A DNA stretch of 64,000 nucleotides from Flavobacteriales bacterium (GCA_017303755.1 JAFLBS010000006.1:1-64000); one strand, 5' to 3'. Positions 1 through 8,062 are shown, counted from the first letter of the stretch. Notes: generated by a model from the sequence alone, not told the origin. Translations and numbers: made by a program.

Positions 1-94
1 CTGTTGAATCAATGTTAGCAGTTTTTTTCAATTCATTTTTCTTTTCACAACTAACAAAAAGAATAAAAAACATTATATAAAAGATGGATTTCAT
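1..94 (-). CDS. Lipoprotein, N-terminal fragment (runs off window)
   Basis: An ATG at 92-94, read on the minus strand, opens 31 codons that continue past the window edge. The peptide starts MKSIFYIMFFILFVSC, a short hydrophobic signal ending in a lipobox with Cys16, followed by the charged residues EKKNE. This is the start of an exported lipoprotein. The ATG lies about 27 nt beyond the palindromic site at 121-286, and no TAnnTTTG box is visible between them, so expression probably depends on transcription from upstream. The function cannot be told from the fragment. It sits where a second gene cassette would be if the region is an integron-like array. Confidence 0.65.
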   Translation of the reverse strand, partial: MKSIFYIMFFILFVSCEKKNELKKTANIDST

Positions 95-120
95 TATTAG
101 CTAGATTTTTAAGCTTACAG

Positions 121-286
121 TTAACGTATGTGGCTTGCACCAGTTGCTGCTGCAATCACTGACCAAAACAAACCTACAAAATTTCTTAGAAAGATAGAGT
201 AGAAGTCACCAGATTATTTTCCACGAAGACAAAAATAGCAAGCGCAAGCCCAGCAATTGGTGCAAACCACGGTTATGCAACGTAAT
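121..286 (-). repeat. Long imperfect palindrome, attC-like site
   Basis: Arms at 129-150 and 250-271 are inverted repeats matching at 18 of 22 positions. Three of the four differences are transitions, so G-U pairs can form in one strand. The central spacer is about 99 nt. The outer ends carry AACGTA (123-128) and TTATGCAACGT (273-283). The site starts 4 nt after the stop codon of the 288-956 gene and ends about 27 nt before the next start codon, leaving almost no other intergenic DNA. That compact gene-palindrome-gene layout is typical of integron cassettes with attC sites. The classical core sequences RYYYAAC and GTTRRRY are only approximated. Confidence 0.55.
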
Positions 287-287
287 T

Positions 288-956
288 TTAATCATAACAA
301 TCTTGACCCTCGCAACTTATTCCTAGGCTTTTTGTTTTTATAAAGCCATCTTTATTTATTACAATGTCAACAATTTCTTTGTAACGAGGAAACTCATTAT
401 ATTTTGCAAGATGTAATTCATATCCATTTTGGAGTTTCTTATATTCACTTCCTTCAATATCATTGTCCAATTTATAACCATATGTTTCGGCTAAAAGTAT
501 TGCTTCTTCAAGGTTGTCTATTGTTCCTAAAAAATCTCTAAATTCTTCGAATGTTTTTAAATAGATTATTTTTTGATTATCAATAATTGAAATATAATTG
601 CAACGAAAAGATGGATGTCCGCCTTGAGATATTCCAACACTATAATCGGGGTTAAATTTTTCATTAATTTTTTTTCTCAATGATAAATCTCCACCTTGTT
701 TTAAAACAGTGTATTTTGTTTTACCATCAATTCCAGCATGATAAGTTGCGTATTGCCAATACTGATAATTTTTATTTGGATTAATATGCTTTCCCAAACT
801 ATCACGATAATTATATCTTAAACTATAATTTATTTTTTGAAAATTAGAAGTCCTTTCAGTCTTTTGAACTTTCGTTTCATTAACTGTAAATTTCTGATCC
901 TCTTTTTTTGCACATGAAGAGAAAATGAATAAAATTATAACTACTATGGTTCTCAT
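288..956 (-). CDS. Hypothetical lipoprotein in putative cassette
   Basis: A 222-residue protein beginning MRTIVVIILFIFSSC, a short signal peptide with lipobox Cys15, followed by AKKEDQ, a charged stretch of the kind that can direct lipoproteins to the surface in Bacteroidota. The mature part is polar and Lys/Tyr/Asn-rich, with a C-terminal CEGQDCYD. I do not recognise a family. It lies downstream of a tyrosine recombinase on the same strand, with a promoter-bearing palindrome before it and an attC-like palindrome directly after its stop. It therefore looks like the first cassette of an array rather than a resident gene. Confidence 0.7.
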   Translation of the reverse strand: MRTIVVIILFIFSSCAKKEDQKFTVNETKVQKTERTSNFQKINYSLRYNYRDSLGKHINPNKNYQYWQYATYHAGIDGKTKYTVLKQGGDLSLRKKINEKFNPDYSVGISQGGHPSFRCNYISIIDNQKIIYLKTFEEFRDFLGTIDNLEEAILLAETYGYKLDNDIEGSEYKKLQNGYELHLAKYNEFPRYKEIVDIVINKDGFIKTKSLGISCEGQDCYD

Positions 957-973
957 TTATGTGGTTTCATATT

Positions 974-1014
974 ATGTTGCATAACTAGTAAATATCACCA
1001 AATATATGCAACAT
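974..1014. repeat. Perfect 10-bp inverted repeat after the recombinase gene, attI-like
   Basis: ATGTTGCATA at 974-983 and its exact reverse complement at 1005-1014 flank a 21-nt spacer, 5 nt beyond the recombinase stop codon. The word GTTGCATA recurs in the outer arm of the palindrome at 273-283. TATGTGGTTT at 958-967 also resembles TATGTGGCTT at 127-136 in that site. Shared words at both ends of the 288-956 gene suggest one recombination system acts on both sites. That is an inference. Confidence 0.45.
999..1006 (-). promoter_or_regulatory. TAnnTTTG promoter box (TATATTTG) before the cassette gene
   Basis: On the minus strand TATATTTG is an exact match to the Bacteroidota -7 box. Transcription would start near 994, giving a leader of about 38 nt before the ATG at 956. 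It lies inside the palindromic site between recombinase and first cassette, the place where integrons have their cassette promoter. No convincing -33 TTTG was found. Confidence 0.45.
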
Positions 1015-1018
1015 TTTG

Positions 1019-2773
1019 CTAATTTTTTTCATTGATGGTTTTTTTGTGGTTTTCGTCTACTAAGCGATCTAAAGGGCTTTGGATTTTGTCTACGGCGCTT
1101 TTGGTTAGATGGGTGTAAATCGTGGTGGTTTTGATACTTGAATGTCCTAAGAATTGTTGAATGTAACGTATGTCGGTGCCGCTTTCTAAGAGGTGTGTGG
1201 CGAAACTGTGACGAAGGGTGTGAACAGTAGCTTTCTTTTCTAATCCAGATTTCTTCAATGCGTCACGCATCACTTGTTGAACACTCGTTGTGCTGTAAGG
1301 CTCACCAGCAAATTGCCCTTCAAATACATAATGCTTGCCATTGTACAATTGTCGGTAAATTTCTAAGGATTGAACTATCGAGAACGGCAACATTACCATT
1401 CGATCCTTTTTTCCTTTGGCATTGGAAATGTGAATTTTATACTCACTAAATAAAATGTCTTTCCACTTCAAGTTTACAATTTCACTTACTCGCAATCCTG
1501 CGCCATATCCTATTAATAGAAGTAATTTGTGCTTCGGATTATCAACCACTTGAAAGATTCTCAAACATTCTTCCATGGTCAAAACCGTTGGCAATTTCTT
1601 CTCTTTTTTCGGACGTGGTAAACGAAATTCCATTTCATGTTTACCCAAAACTTGGTGAAAATAAAACTGTAAACCATTCACCATACTGTGACCCGAAGTA
1701 GCCGAAAGTCCGCGTTCCATCAACGAACCTAAAAATCGAATAATTTCTTTTTGTTTGACGTCTTCAGGGTTTCTGAATTCAATATGACGCAAAAATTGGA
1801 TGAACGAACCGCAATACGTCCGCAAAGTGGAACTGCTGTAATTCAACGCTAATAAAGTATCCACTAAATCTTCAACATAAGGTCGACCTTCATCCGGAAC
1901 TTGATCAAAAATGGACTGCTTAGTTTTGCTCAAATCAATCTGTTTTCGATTGGGCATGTTTTTCTTTTGCAAATAATCCTTCGGAAGTTCATTTTCAATC
2001 AAAATCGAATAGGTTTCCATCTGTAATTGGATGCTTTCGTACATTAATGGTGCTGCTGGTAATAAATAACAGTTCTTGTTCTTATTGTATTTGGACATCG
2101 AAAACCGCTTCAATTGTTCGTGGACTACTACTAATTTCGGAACGTAAATCTCCATCCAAGCCACATCTTCAAAATGAGGTTTGATAATGATTTTCTGGCC
2201 TTTGTGTTGGGTTTCTTTGAAATTGAAATCATCACCAAAAAACGGACTCACACCTAAAATTTCTTCGACTTCTGATTTCACTTTCGGATTGCGTAACGCC
2301 ATATACGACTTGTAGGCGGAATTCCAATAAACACCTTTTACACAGAGCAATTGTTTGGCAATTTCGCTGTGGTAATGCATCTTGAAAACCCAATATTTCC
2401 CAATGTTTTCGAGTAATCGTAACCGCAATTTAGGTTGAAACAGTTGAGCTGTTTTATGTACAGGATTGCTCGTTGGAGTAGAGCCTAACTGTAGTGCACT
2501 TGAAGTTATGGGTGAAAGGTCACGGCCATTGCCGGTCACCAATTGCGTTTCAGTTACTGACGAATCAGTGGAAGTATCAATTTGTATCGAATCAAAATGT
2601 TGTTTGAGTAAAGAGTAAGAAGAAGTGTCGTAGTTGACGTACCAACACGTATGCGTTTTGCTGTAAAAAGCGCCAATCGACTTTAAAATGTCTTTGGTTT
2701 CGATAGAATAATCGAAATAAATTCCAATTCGAAAGGCATCTCTGTGCCAGATTTTGCGTATAATAATGGACAT
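1019..2773 (-). CDS. Tyrosine recombinase with three N-terminal repeat domains
   Basis: 584 residues. The C-terminal half is a tyrosine recombinase: core-binding region about 295-385, then Arg428 (GLRVSE), Lys453/455 (AKGKKDR), His518 and Arg521 (HTLRH), His544 (LGH) and nucleophile Tyr553 (IYTH). A C-terminal SPLDRL resembles the SPLDAL tail of IntI1, but the extra helix specific to integron integrases is absent. The first ~260 residues hold three degenerate copies, about 8-62, 117-175 and 195-255, of a unit ending in Y-x(6)-W/Y. By eye this recalls HARP-type DNA-binding repeats. That size is unusual, since XerC/D are about 300 residues. No phage or conjugation genes lie nearby, and putative cassettes follow on the same strand. 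Confidence 0.9.
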   Translation of the reverse strand: MSIIIRKIWHRDAFRIGIYFDYSIETKDILKSIGAFYSKTHTCWYVNYDTSSYSLLKQHFDSIQIDTSTDSSVTETQLVTGNGRDLSPITSSALQLGSTPTSNPVHKTAQLFQPKLRLRLLENIGKYWVFKMHYHSEIAKQLLCVKGVYWNSAYKSYMALRNPKVKSEVEEILGVSPFFGDDFNFKETQHKGQKIIIKPHFEDVAWMEIYVPKLVVVHEQLKRFSMSKYNKNKNCYLLPAAPLMYESIQLQMETYSILIENELPKDYLQKKNMPNRKQIDLSKTKQSIFDQVPDEGRPYVEDLVDTLLALNYSSSTLRTYCGSFIQFLRHIEFRNPEDVKQKEIIRFLGSLMERGLSATSGHSMVNGLQFYFHQVLGKHEMEFRLPRPKKEKKLPTVLTMEECLRIFQVVDNPKHKLLLLIGYGAGLRVSEIVNLKWKDILFSEYKIHISNAKGKKDRMVMLPFSIVQSLEIYRQLYNGKHYVFEGQFAGEPYSTTSVQQVMRDALKKSGLEKKATVHTLRHSFATHLLESGTDIRYIQQFLGHSSIKTTTIYTHLTKSAVDKIQSPLDRLVDENHKKTINEKN

Positions 2774-2792
2774 AGGCGTATAGTTGATGGAG

Positions 2793-2800
2793 CTAAAGTA
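2793..2800 (-). promoter_or_regulatory. Possible promoter box of the recombinase gene (TACTTTAG)
   Basis: TACTTTAG on the minus strand differs from TAnnTTTG at one position and lies 20 nt before the recombinase ATG at 2773. The same octamer, on the other strand, precedes nadC. Confidence 0.3.
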
Positions 2801-2904
2801 GTGAAAAAGAAGAACATGTGAAAGAAAAATTGAGGGAGATTTAGGGGAATTATTAACAATTTTTAAAATTGATTGTTATCATTTAAAAAGAAAATCATTT
2901 TCAT

Positions 2905-2912
2905 TACTTTAG
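2905..2912 (+). promoter_or_regulatory. Possible nadC promoter box (TACTTTAG)
   Basis: TACTTTAG lies 17 nt upstream of the ATG at 2930, giving a short leader. It differs from the consensus at one position. The box falls downstream of the alternative upstream start at 2873, which supports starting nadC at 2930. Confidence 0.35.
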
Positions 2913-2929
2913 CCAAACAAATTACTATT

Positions 2930-3787
2930 ATGATTTCTGAAGAACAATTTCAAAACGAACTCCAATTAATCATCACCAATGCATTACGCGAAGATATAGG
3001 CGATGGCGATCATTCGTCTTTAGCTTGTATTCCAGCTTCGGCACAAGGGAAAGCCAAGTTGTTAGTCAAAGACAACGGAATCATCGCTGGAGTCGAATTT
3101 GCTAAAATGGTGTTTCAAAAAGTCGATTCTAATCTGAAAGTAGAAACGTTTATCGAAGATGGGAGCGAAGTGAAGTACGGCGATGTAGTGTTTCACGTTT
3201 CAGGAAGTTCGCAATCCATTTTGAAAGCCGAGCGTTTGGTGTTGAATTCGATGCAACGAATGAGCGCCATTGCTACCAAGACAAAAAACTACGTCGATTT
3301 ACTTGTAGGAACCAATACCAAAGTACTTGATACACGTAAAACTACTCCAGGTTTTCGTGCCTGTGAAAAATGGGCGGTAAAAATTGGTGGAGGCGAAAAC
3401 CACCGATTTGCCTTGTACGATATGATCATGCTCAAAGACAACCACAACGATTTTGCTGGCGGAATCACCAATGCCATTAACAAAGCCAAACAGTATTTAA
3501 AAGACAACAATAAAGACCTAAAAATCATCGTTGAAGCTAGAAATTTGGATGAAATCGACGAAATTTTGCAATCGGAAGGAATTTACCGAATACTCATCGA
3601 CAATTTTAATTTTGAAGATACCAAAAAAGCCGTCGAACGAATCGGAAATAAATGCCTAACCGAATCATCAGGAAACATTAACGAAAATACCATCCGACAA
3701 TATGCAGAATGCGGCGTCAATTACATTTCATCTGGAGCATTAACGCATTCGGTATATAATATGGATTTGAGTCTCAAAGCGATTTAG
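2930..3787 (+). CDS. nadC: Nicotinate-nucleotide pyrophosphorylase (carboxylating)
   Basis: Quinolinate phosphoribosyltransferase joins quinolinate to PRPP with loss of CO2 to give nicotinate mononucleotide in NAD synthesis. The protein shows DTRKTTPGFR, the KIGGGENHR segment, MLKDNH and the C-terminal SSGALTHS typical of the family. The ATG at 2930 gives 285 residues, the usual family length, starting MISEEQF. A longer reading from 2873 adds an unsupported lysine/isoleucine-rich stretch and runs through the promoter-like box. The gene stands alone, diverging from the recombinase. The next gene follows after a repeat-filled gap. Confidence 0.95.
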   Translation: MISEEQFQNELQLIITNALREDIGDGDHSSLACIPASAQGKAKLLVKDNGIIAGVEFAKMVFQKVDSNLKVETFIEDGSEVKYGDVVFHVSGSSQSILKAERLVLNSMQRMSAIATKTKNYVDLLVGTNTKVLDTRKTTPGFRACEKWAVKIGGGENHRFALYDMIMLKDNHNDFAGGITNAINKAKQYLKDNNKDLKIIVEARNLDEIDEILQSEGIYRILIDNFNFEDTKKAVERIGNKCLTESSGNINENTIRQYAECGVNYISSGALTHSVYNMDLSLKAI

Positions 3788-3790
3788 TTA

Positions 3791-3883
3791 AGTCAAAAGT
3801 CAAAAGTTAAAAGTATTTTATTAATCTTACAATCTTGTAATCTTACAGTCTAACAATCTAAGCAGTCTAAAATCTAAGCAGTC
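3791..3883. repeat. Short tandem repeats between nadC and yihY
   Basis: Imperfect repeats fill the gap. TCAAAAG-type heptamers run from about 3793, then variants of AATCTTAC, then a 13-bp word AATCTAAGCAGTC at 3855-3867 repeated exactly at 3871-3883. The last copy ends 7 nt before the next ATG. Confidence 0.7.
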
Positions 3884-3889
3884 CAAACA

Positions 3890-4825
3890 ATGACCATCGA
3901 GCAAAAAATAAAAAACCTTCCCGTAATCCGTCACCTAATTCAATTGTGCGACAGCATTAAACTGCCATGGTTGCACGGTTTGTCGTTGTATGAGTTGCTC
4001 GATTTGTATGTAACCGGAATCATAGAAGGTGCGCTTTCGTATCGCGCGGCAGCCATTGCGTTCAGTTTCTTTATGGCGTTGTTTCCGTTTGCGCTGTTCA
4101 TTCTGAATCTCATTCCGTACATTCCCATTCAAGGTTTTCAAGAAGATTTTCTGAGTTTTGTGCAAGAAGGAGTTCCGCCAACCACTTACGATGCCATTGC
4201 CAAAATCATCGATGATATTTTGCATAATAGTAACTCAGGTTTAATATCTACAGGGTTTTTCATGGCGATTTTTTTAATGACCAACGGTGTAAATGCTATT
4301 ATGGGCGGATTCGAAACTTCGGCACACATCACACTCAAACGCAAATTTTTCCGTCAGTATTTTGTGGCGCTCGGAATGTCCATTTTATTGTCTTTGATAT
4401 TGATCATTACCGTTGCGGCTATCGTAATTTCGGAAGTGTTAATTCAAATGAGTAAAATTCAAGACGTACTTTCAGAAGATATTCCTTTGATTGAAATGAG
4501 TCGATATATCTTTCTGATTTTGATGATTTTAATTACCACTTCATTTTTGTTTAAATACGGAATCAAACGCGACGGAAAACGGGCTTTCATTTCCATCGGT
4601 TCGGTTTTTACTACTATTTTAATTATTATTTCTTCGTACTTTTTCGGAATCTGGGTAGTCAAATTCTCGAAGTATAACGAACTTTACGGTTCGATTGGAA
4701 CGCTACTCATCGTCATGTTTTACATCTGGATCAACTGCATGATTTTGTTGCTTGGCTTCGAACTCAACGCCTTAATTCAAAAACTCAAAAAGGAAAAAGC
4801 AAAAGAATTAGAAACAGAAGTATAA
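3890..4825 (+). CDS. YihY/BrkB family inner-membrane protein
   Basis: 311 residues. A cytoplasmic N-terminus is followed by about six hydrophobic segments, including SYRAAAIAFSFFMALFPFALFIL (in parts), which carries the family's conserved 'RAAAIAFSFFMALFP' patch, and a C-terminal membrane hairpin ending in a Lys/Glu-rich tail. YihY/BrkB proteins were once annotated as ribonuclease BN. Their true role is unclear and may be transport. The ATG at 3890 is preceded by tandem repeats rather than a recognisable promoter, so it may be read through from nadC. Confidence 0.85.
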   Translation: MTIEQKIKNLPVIRHLIQLCDSIKLPWLHGLSLYELLDLYVTGIIEGALSYRAAAIAFSFFMALFPFALFILNLIPYIPIQGFQEDFLSFVQEGVPPTTYDAIAKIIDDILHNSNSGLISTGFFMAIFLMTNGVNAIMGGFETSAHITLKRKFFRQYFVALGMSILLSLILIITVAAIVISEVLIQMSKIQDVLSEDIPLIEMSRYIFLILMILITTSFLFKYGIKRDGKRAFISIGSVFTTILIIISSYFFGIWVVKFSKYNELYGSIGTLLIVMFYIWINCMILLLGFELNALIQKLKKEKAKELETEV

Positions 4826-4842
4826 CGTTTCGTTCACTTTTT

Positions 4843-4916
4843 GTCCTGCTTTCCGTTTCAATCTTTCATCCCGTTTTGAAAACGAGATGAAAGGATTTCC
4901 ACTTCAATCAGGGTTA
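4843..4916. repeat. Dispersed hairpin repeat, copy A
   Basis: TCCTGCTTTCCGTTTCAATC leads into a hairpin (4862-4892, about 15-bp arms with one mismatch). It ends in GGATTTCCACTTCAATCAGG and GTTAG. The same outer words flank different hairpins at 10092-10200, 30919-31057 and 49061-49204. Confidence 0.7.
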
Positions 4917-5043
4917 GTTTAGTACTTTTTGTAGTTCGTTAGTAACTTTCTTGAAATCCTTATCTTAGAAGTATTGCTCTGAATTGACGTTTTCTGATTC
5001 GTGAAAATTTGTGAAATTCGTGTCAACTCCAAACCAAAAAAAG

Positions 5044-5051
5044 TATATTTG
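5044..5051 (+). promoter_or_regulatory. Promoter box TATATTTG upstream of the DUF2147 gene
   Basis: Exact TAnnTTTG match 17 nt before the ATG at 5069. A CACGAATT-type repeat word (GAAATTCGTG) lies just upstream at about 5014-5023. Confidence 0.55.
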
Positions 5052-5068
5052 TGTCAGTTATAAACTAA

Positions 5069-5527
5069 ATGATTCCGATGAGATTTGTTCAAAAAAACAC
5101 TTTGTACCTAATCGTTGCTTTGCTTTTGACAACGCAATGGTGTTGTTCGCAATCACTCATTGGAAGATGGAAAACCGTTGACGACGAAACTGGAAAAGAA
5201 AAAGGTGTAGTTGAAATTTACGAACGAAACGGAGTGTATTATGCCAAAATAGTTGAGATTTTCGAAACCGAACACAAAAACAAAAAATGCGTGCTGTGTT
5301 CAGGTGATGATAAAGACAAACCGTTTCTTGGTTTAGTCATTATTAGAGGTTTGAAAAAACACGAAGGCGAATTCAACGGCGGAACAGTTCTTGATCCAAA
5401 AAACGGTAAACACTACAAATGCTACATCAAATTTGAAAGCAACGATAAAATTAAAATACGAGGTTACATCGGAGTTCCACTACTCGGTCGAACGCAATAT
5501 TGGTATCGCGTAAAAAATTCCAAATAG
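5069..5527 (+). CDS. DUF2147 family secreted protein
   Basis: 152 residues with an N-terminal signal peptide (hydrophobic stretch about 12-24, then CCSQS) and a lipocalin-like beta-rich mature domain. The start LIGRWKTVDDETGKEKGVVEIYE and the later CYIKF...YIGVPLLGRTQYWYRV are typical of DUF2147. Members are small periplasmic or outer-membrane-associated proteins of unknown function. An internal ATG at 5078 would also give a good signal peptide, so the exact start is open. The gene has its own promoter box and is followed by priA on the same strand after 87 nt. Confidence 0.8.
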   Translation: MIPMRFVQKNTLYLIVALLLTTQWCCSQSLIGRWKTVDDETGKEKGVVEIYERNGVYYAKIVEIFETEHKNKKCVLCSGDDKDKPFLGLVIIRGLKKHEGEFNGGTVLDPKNGKHYKCYIKFESNDKIKIRGYIGVPLLGRTQYWYRVKNSK

Positions 5528-5557
5528 CAAAAAAAAACTCTAAAATCGCAACATTGT

Positions 5558-5580
5558 CACACTGAGCGCAGTCGAAGTGT
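5558..5580. repeat. Short palindromic word CACTGAGCGCAGTCGAAGTG
   Basis: ACACT/AGTGT ends enclose a GAGCGCAGTCGAA core. A related word, CTGCGACTTCGACTG, occurs near 32775. It lies between the DUF2147 gene and priA and may act as a weak terminator. Confidence 0.35.
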
Positions 5581-5614
5581 AAAAAGAACAAATAGAATAA
5601 TCAAACCACAGCAC

Positions 5615-8062
5615 ATGTTTTTCATCGAAGCCATCTTACCACTATCTCTGCCCAAAACCTTTACGTACAGCGTTTCAGAATCGGAATTCCAATTCATAAA
5701 AAAAGGAATGCGAGTAATGGTTCCGTTTGGGAAAAATAAGATGTACACAGCTTTGGTAGTCGATTTGCACCAAATTCCGCCAACTTTATACGAAGCCAAA
5801 GAAATACACCAAATTCTAGATGAAAAACCCGTTGTAAACGAGTTCCAAATGGCACATTGGAAATGGATTTCGTCGTATTATATGTGTAACATTGGCGATG
5901 TCTACCGTGGCGCTTTACCCAGTGCTTTGATATTGGAAAGTGAAACGTTGTTGAGTCAAAAAAGCGGCGCATTTGTAGATGAATCGCAACTCTCAGATGA
6001 TGAATTTCTTATCTACGAAGCCTTACAACACCAAAGTTCACTTAAGGTGAATGACGTAATGGGAATTCTCAATAAGAAGAAAGTATTTCCAGTTATTCAA
6101 CAACTCATCAGTAAAAACATACTTCATTTAGAAGAAGAAGTGGTTGAAGAATACAAACCCAAATTAGTAAAGTACATTCGATTACACGAAAATTATTCTT
6201 CAGAAGAAAAATTAATTCAATTGTTAGATGAGCTAAAAGGAGCAAAGCAAAAAGATTTAGTGTTGCAGTATTTCCAACTTACAGCTCAAGAAAAAAAGCC
6301 TATTTCAGTAAAACAATTGCTTTCGGTTTCGTCGTCTACATCCAATTCAATCAAAAGTTTAGTTGATAAATCTGTTTTTGAAGAATACTACATTCAAGAA
6401 GATCGCGTCAATTTTGATGCGAATAAAAAAGAACAAAATTTAATTCTAAGTGGAGCACAACAACAAGCCTTCGACGAAATCAAAACGTCGTTTGAAACCA
6501 AAGAGGTGAGTTTGCTACACGGAGTAACTTCTTCAGGAAAAACCGAAATCTACATCAAACTTATTGAGGAATTTCTGAAGCACAACAAACAGATTCTGTA
6601 TTTGCTTCCTGAAATTGCGCTTACAACCCAATTAGTTTCTCGATTGACAGCGTATTTCGGAAATAAAGTGGCCGTTTTTCATTCTAAATACTCAAATAAC
6701 GAACGAGTAGAAGTGTGGAATCAAGTGCTGTCGAATTCAGAGAAAGCACAAATCGTAATCGGAGCGCGTTCGGCTTTGTTTTTACCGTTCTCTAACTTAG
6801 GTTTTGTTATTGTAGATGAAGAACACGAACCCACTTTCAAACAGCAAGATCCAGCGCCGCGTTATCATGCTCGTGATGCAGCGATAGTTTTGGCAAACAG
6901 CCATCAAGCGAAAGTATTGTTGGGTTCAGCTACGCCAAGCATCGAAACGTATTACAATGCACATTCAGGAAAATACGGTTTAATCGAAATTAACGAACGG
7001 TTCGGAAAAGCGCCATTACCCGAAATAGAATTGGTCGATTTAAAAGACGCGTATTTCCGTAAAAAAATGAAAGGCCATTTCAGTTTAAAGATGATTGACG
7101 CCATGACCGAAGCGCTTTCGTTGGGCGAACAAATTATTTTGTTTCAAAATCGACGTGGATTTTCACCAGTGTTAGAATGCATGACGTGTGGCAATGTACC
7201 TCAATGCCCGAATTGCGATGTGAGTTTGACTTATCATAAGTTCAAAAACCAATTGCGTTGTCATTATTGTGGTCATTCGATTGCAAAACCTACCAATTGT
7301 CATGTGTGTTCAAGTGTTGATTTGACTACCAAAGGCTTCGGAACCGAACAAATCGAACTAGAATTGGCCGAGTTGTTTCCGACCAAAAACATCAAACGAA
7401 TGGACCAAGACACTACGCGTGGCAAATACAGTTTTGAGCGCATTATTGATTCATTTAAAAATAGAGAAATTGATATTTTAGTGGGAACGCAAATGCTGGC
7501 CAAAGGTTTGGATTTTGATAATGTGTCATTGGTCGGAATCATGAATGCGGATACGATGTTGTATTATCCCGATTTTAGAGCGTTTGAGCGCAGTTTTCAA
7601 ATGATGACTCAAGTAGCAGGAAGAGCAGGACGTTCGGATAAAAAAGGAAAAGTAATCATTCAGACGTATAATCCGTTGCATTCGATTATTCAGCAAGTAA
7701 CGTTGAATCGATACGATGAAATGTACAAAGAGCAATTGTACGAGCGTAAAATTTACAATTATCCTCCGTTTTACAAATTAATCCGATTGACCTTAAAACA
7801 CCGCGACTTTGAAAAACTGAAAGAAGGAGCGATGTGGTTGTATCAAGTGGCGTCGCAAAATTTGGACATTCCTGTTTTAGGTCCGGAAGAACCTGCGATT
7901 AGTAGAATTCGTAACGAGTACATTCGTACCATTATGATTAAAATTCCGCAAAGTAAGCCATTGGGTACAACAAAAAAAACTATCCAGAAAATACTGAATA
8001 GTTTTGATGTGATTCCGCAATACAGAACGATTAAAGTTACTGTAAACGTAGATTTTTATTAA
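5615..8062 (+). CDS. priA: Primosomal protein N', replication restart helicase
   Basis: 815 residues. PriA binds stalled forks and reloads the replicative helicase. An N-terminal fork-binding domain is followed by a superfamily 2 helicase core with Walker A GVTSSGKTE (about 303-311) and the DEEH box (about 399). The zinc-binding cysteine cluster starts CMTCGNVPQCPNCD at about 522 and continues with CHYCG and CHVC. Helicase motifs V-VI follow (GTQMLAKGLDF, QVAGRAGR). Length and motif order are normal. Its stop overlaps by 4 bp the stop of the convergent LytTR gene, so the two transcripts must overlap. Confidence 0.97.
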   Translation: MFFIEAILPLSLPKTFTYSVSESEFQFIKKGMRVMVPFGKNKMYTALVVDLHQIPPTLYEAKEIHQILDEKPVVNEFQMAHWKWISSYYMCNIGDVYRGALPSALILESETLLSQKSGAFVDESQLSDDEFLIYEALQHQSSLKVNDVMGILNKKKVFPVIQQLISKNILHLEEEVVEEYKPKLVKYIRLHENYSSEEKLIQLLDELKGAKQKDLVLQYFQLTAQEKKPISVKQLLSVSSSTSNSIKSLVDKSVFEEYYIQEDRVNFDANKKEQNLILSGAQQQAFDEIKTSFETKEVSLLHGVTSSGKTEIYIKLIEEFLKHNKQILYLLPEIALTTQLVSRLTAYFGNKVAVFHSKYSNNERVEVWNQVLSNSEKAQIVIGARSALFLPFSNLGFVIVDEEHEPTFKQQDPAPRYHARDAAIVLANSHQAKVLLGSATPSIETYYNAHSGKYGLIEINERFGKAPLPEIELVDLKDAYFRKKMKGHFSLKMIDAMTEALSLGEQIILFQNRRGFSPVLECMTCGNVPQCPNCDVSLTYHKFKNQLRCHYCGHSIAKPTNCHVCSSVDLTTKGFGTEQIELELAELFPTKNIKRMDQDTTRGKYSFERIIDSFKNREIDILVGTQMLAKGLDFDNVSLVGIMNADTMLYYPDFRAFERSFQMMTQVAGRAGRSDKKGKVIIQTYNPLHSIIQQVTLNRYDEMYKEQLYERKIYNYPPFYKLIRLTLKHRDFEKLKEGAMWLYQVASQNLDIPVLGPEEPAISRIRNEYIRTIMIKIPQSKPLGTTKKTIQKILNSFDVIPQYRTIKVTVNVDFY

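Noticed and set aside
121-286. Classical integron attC site
   Set aside because: The cores RYYYAAC and GTTRRRY are not matched exactly and the recombinase lacks the IntI insertion, so it is reported as attC-like only.
1019-2773. Recombinase as a phage, ICE or XerC/D protein
   Set aside because: No phage, conjugation or relaxase genes are nearby. The 584-residue length and N-terminal repeats do not fit XerC/D, which are about 300 residues.
2873-2929. Longer N-terminus for nadC
   Set aside because: The extra residues exceed the family length and overlap the likely promoter box.
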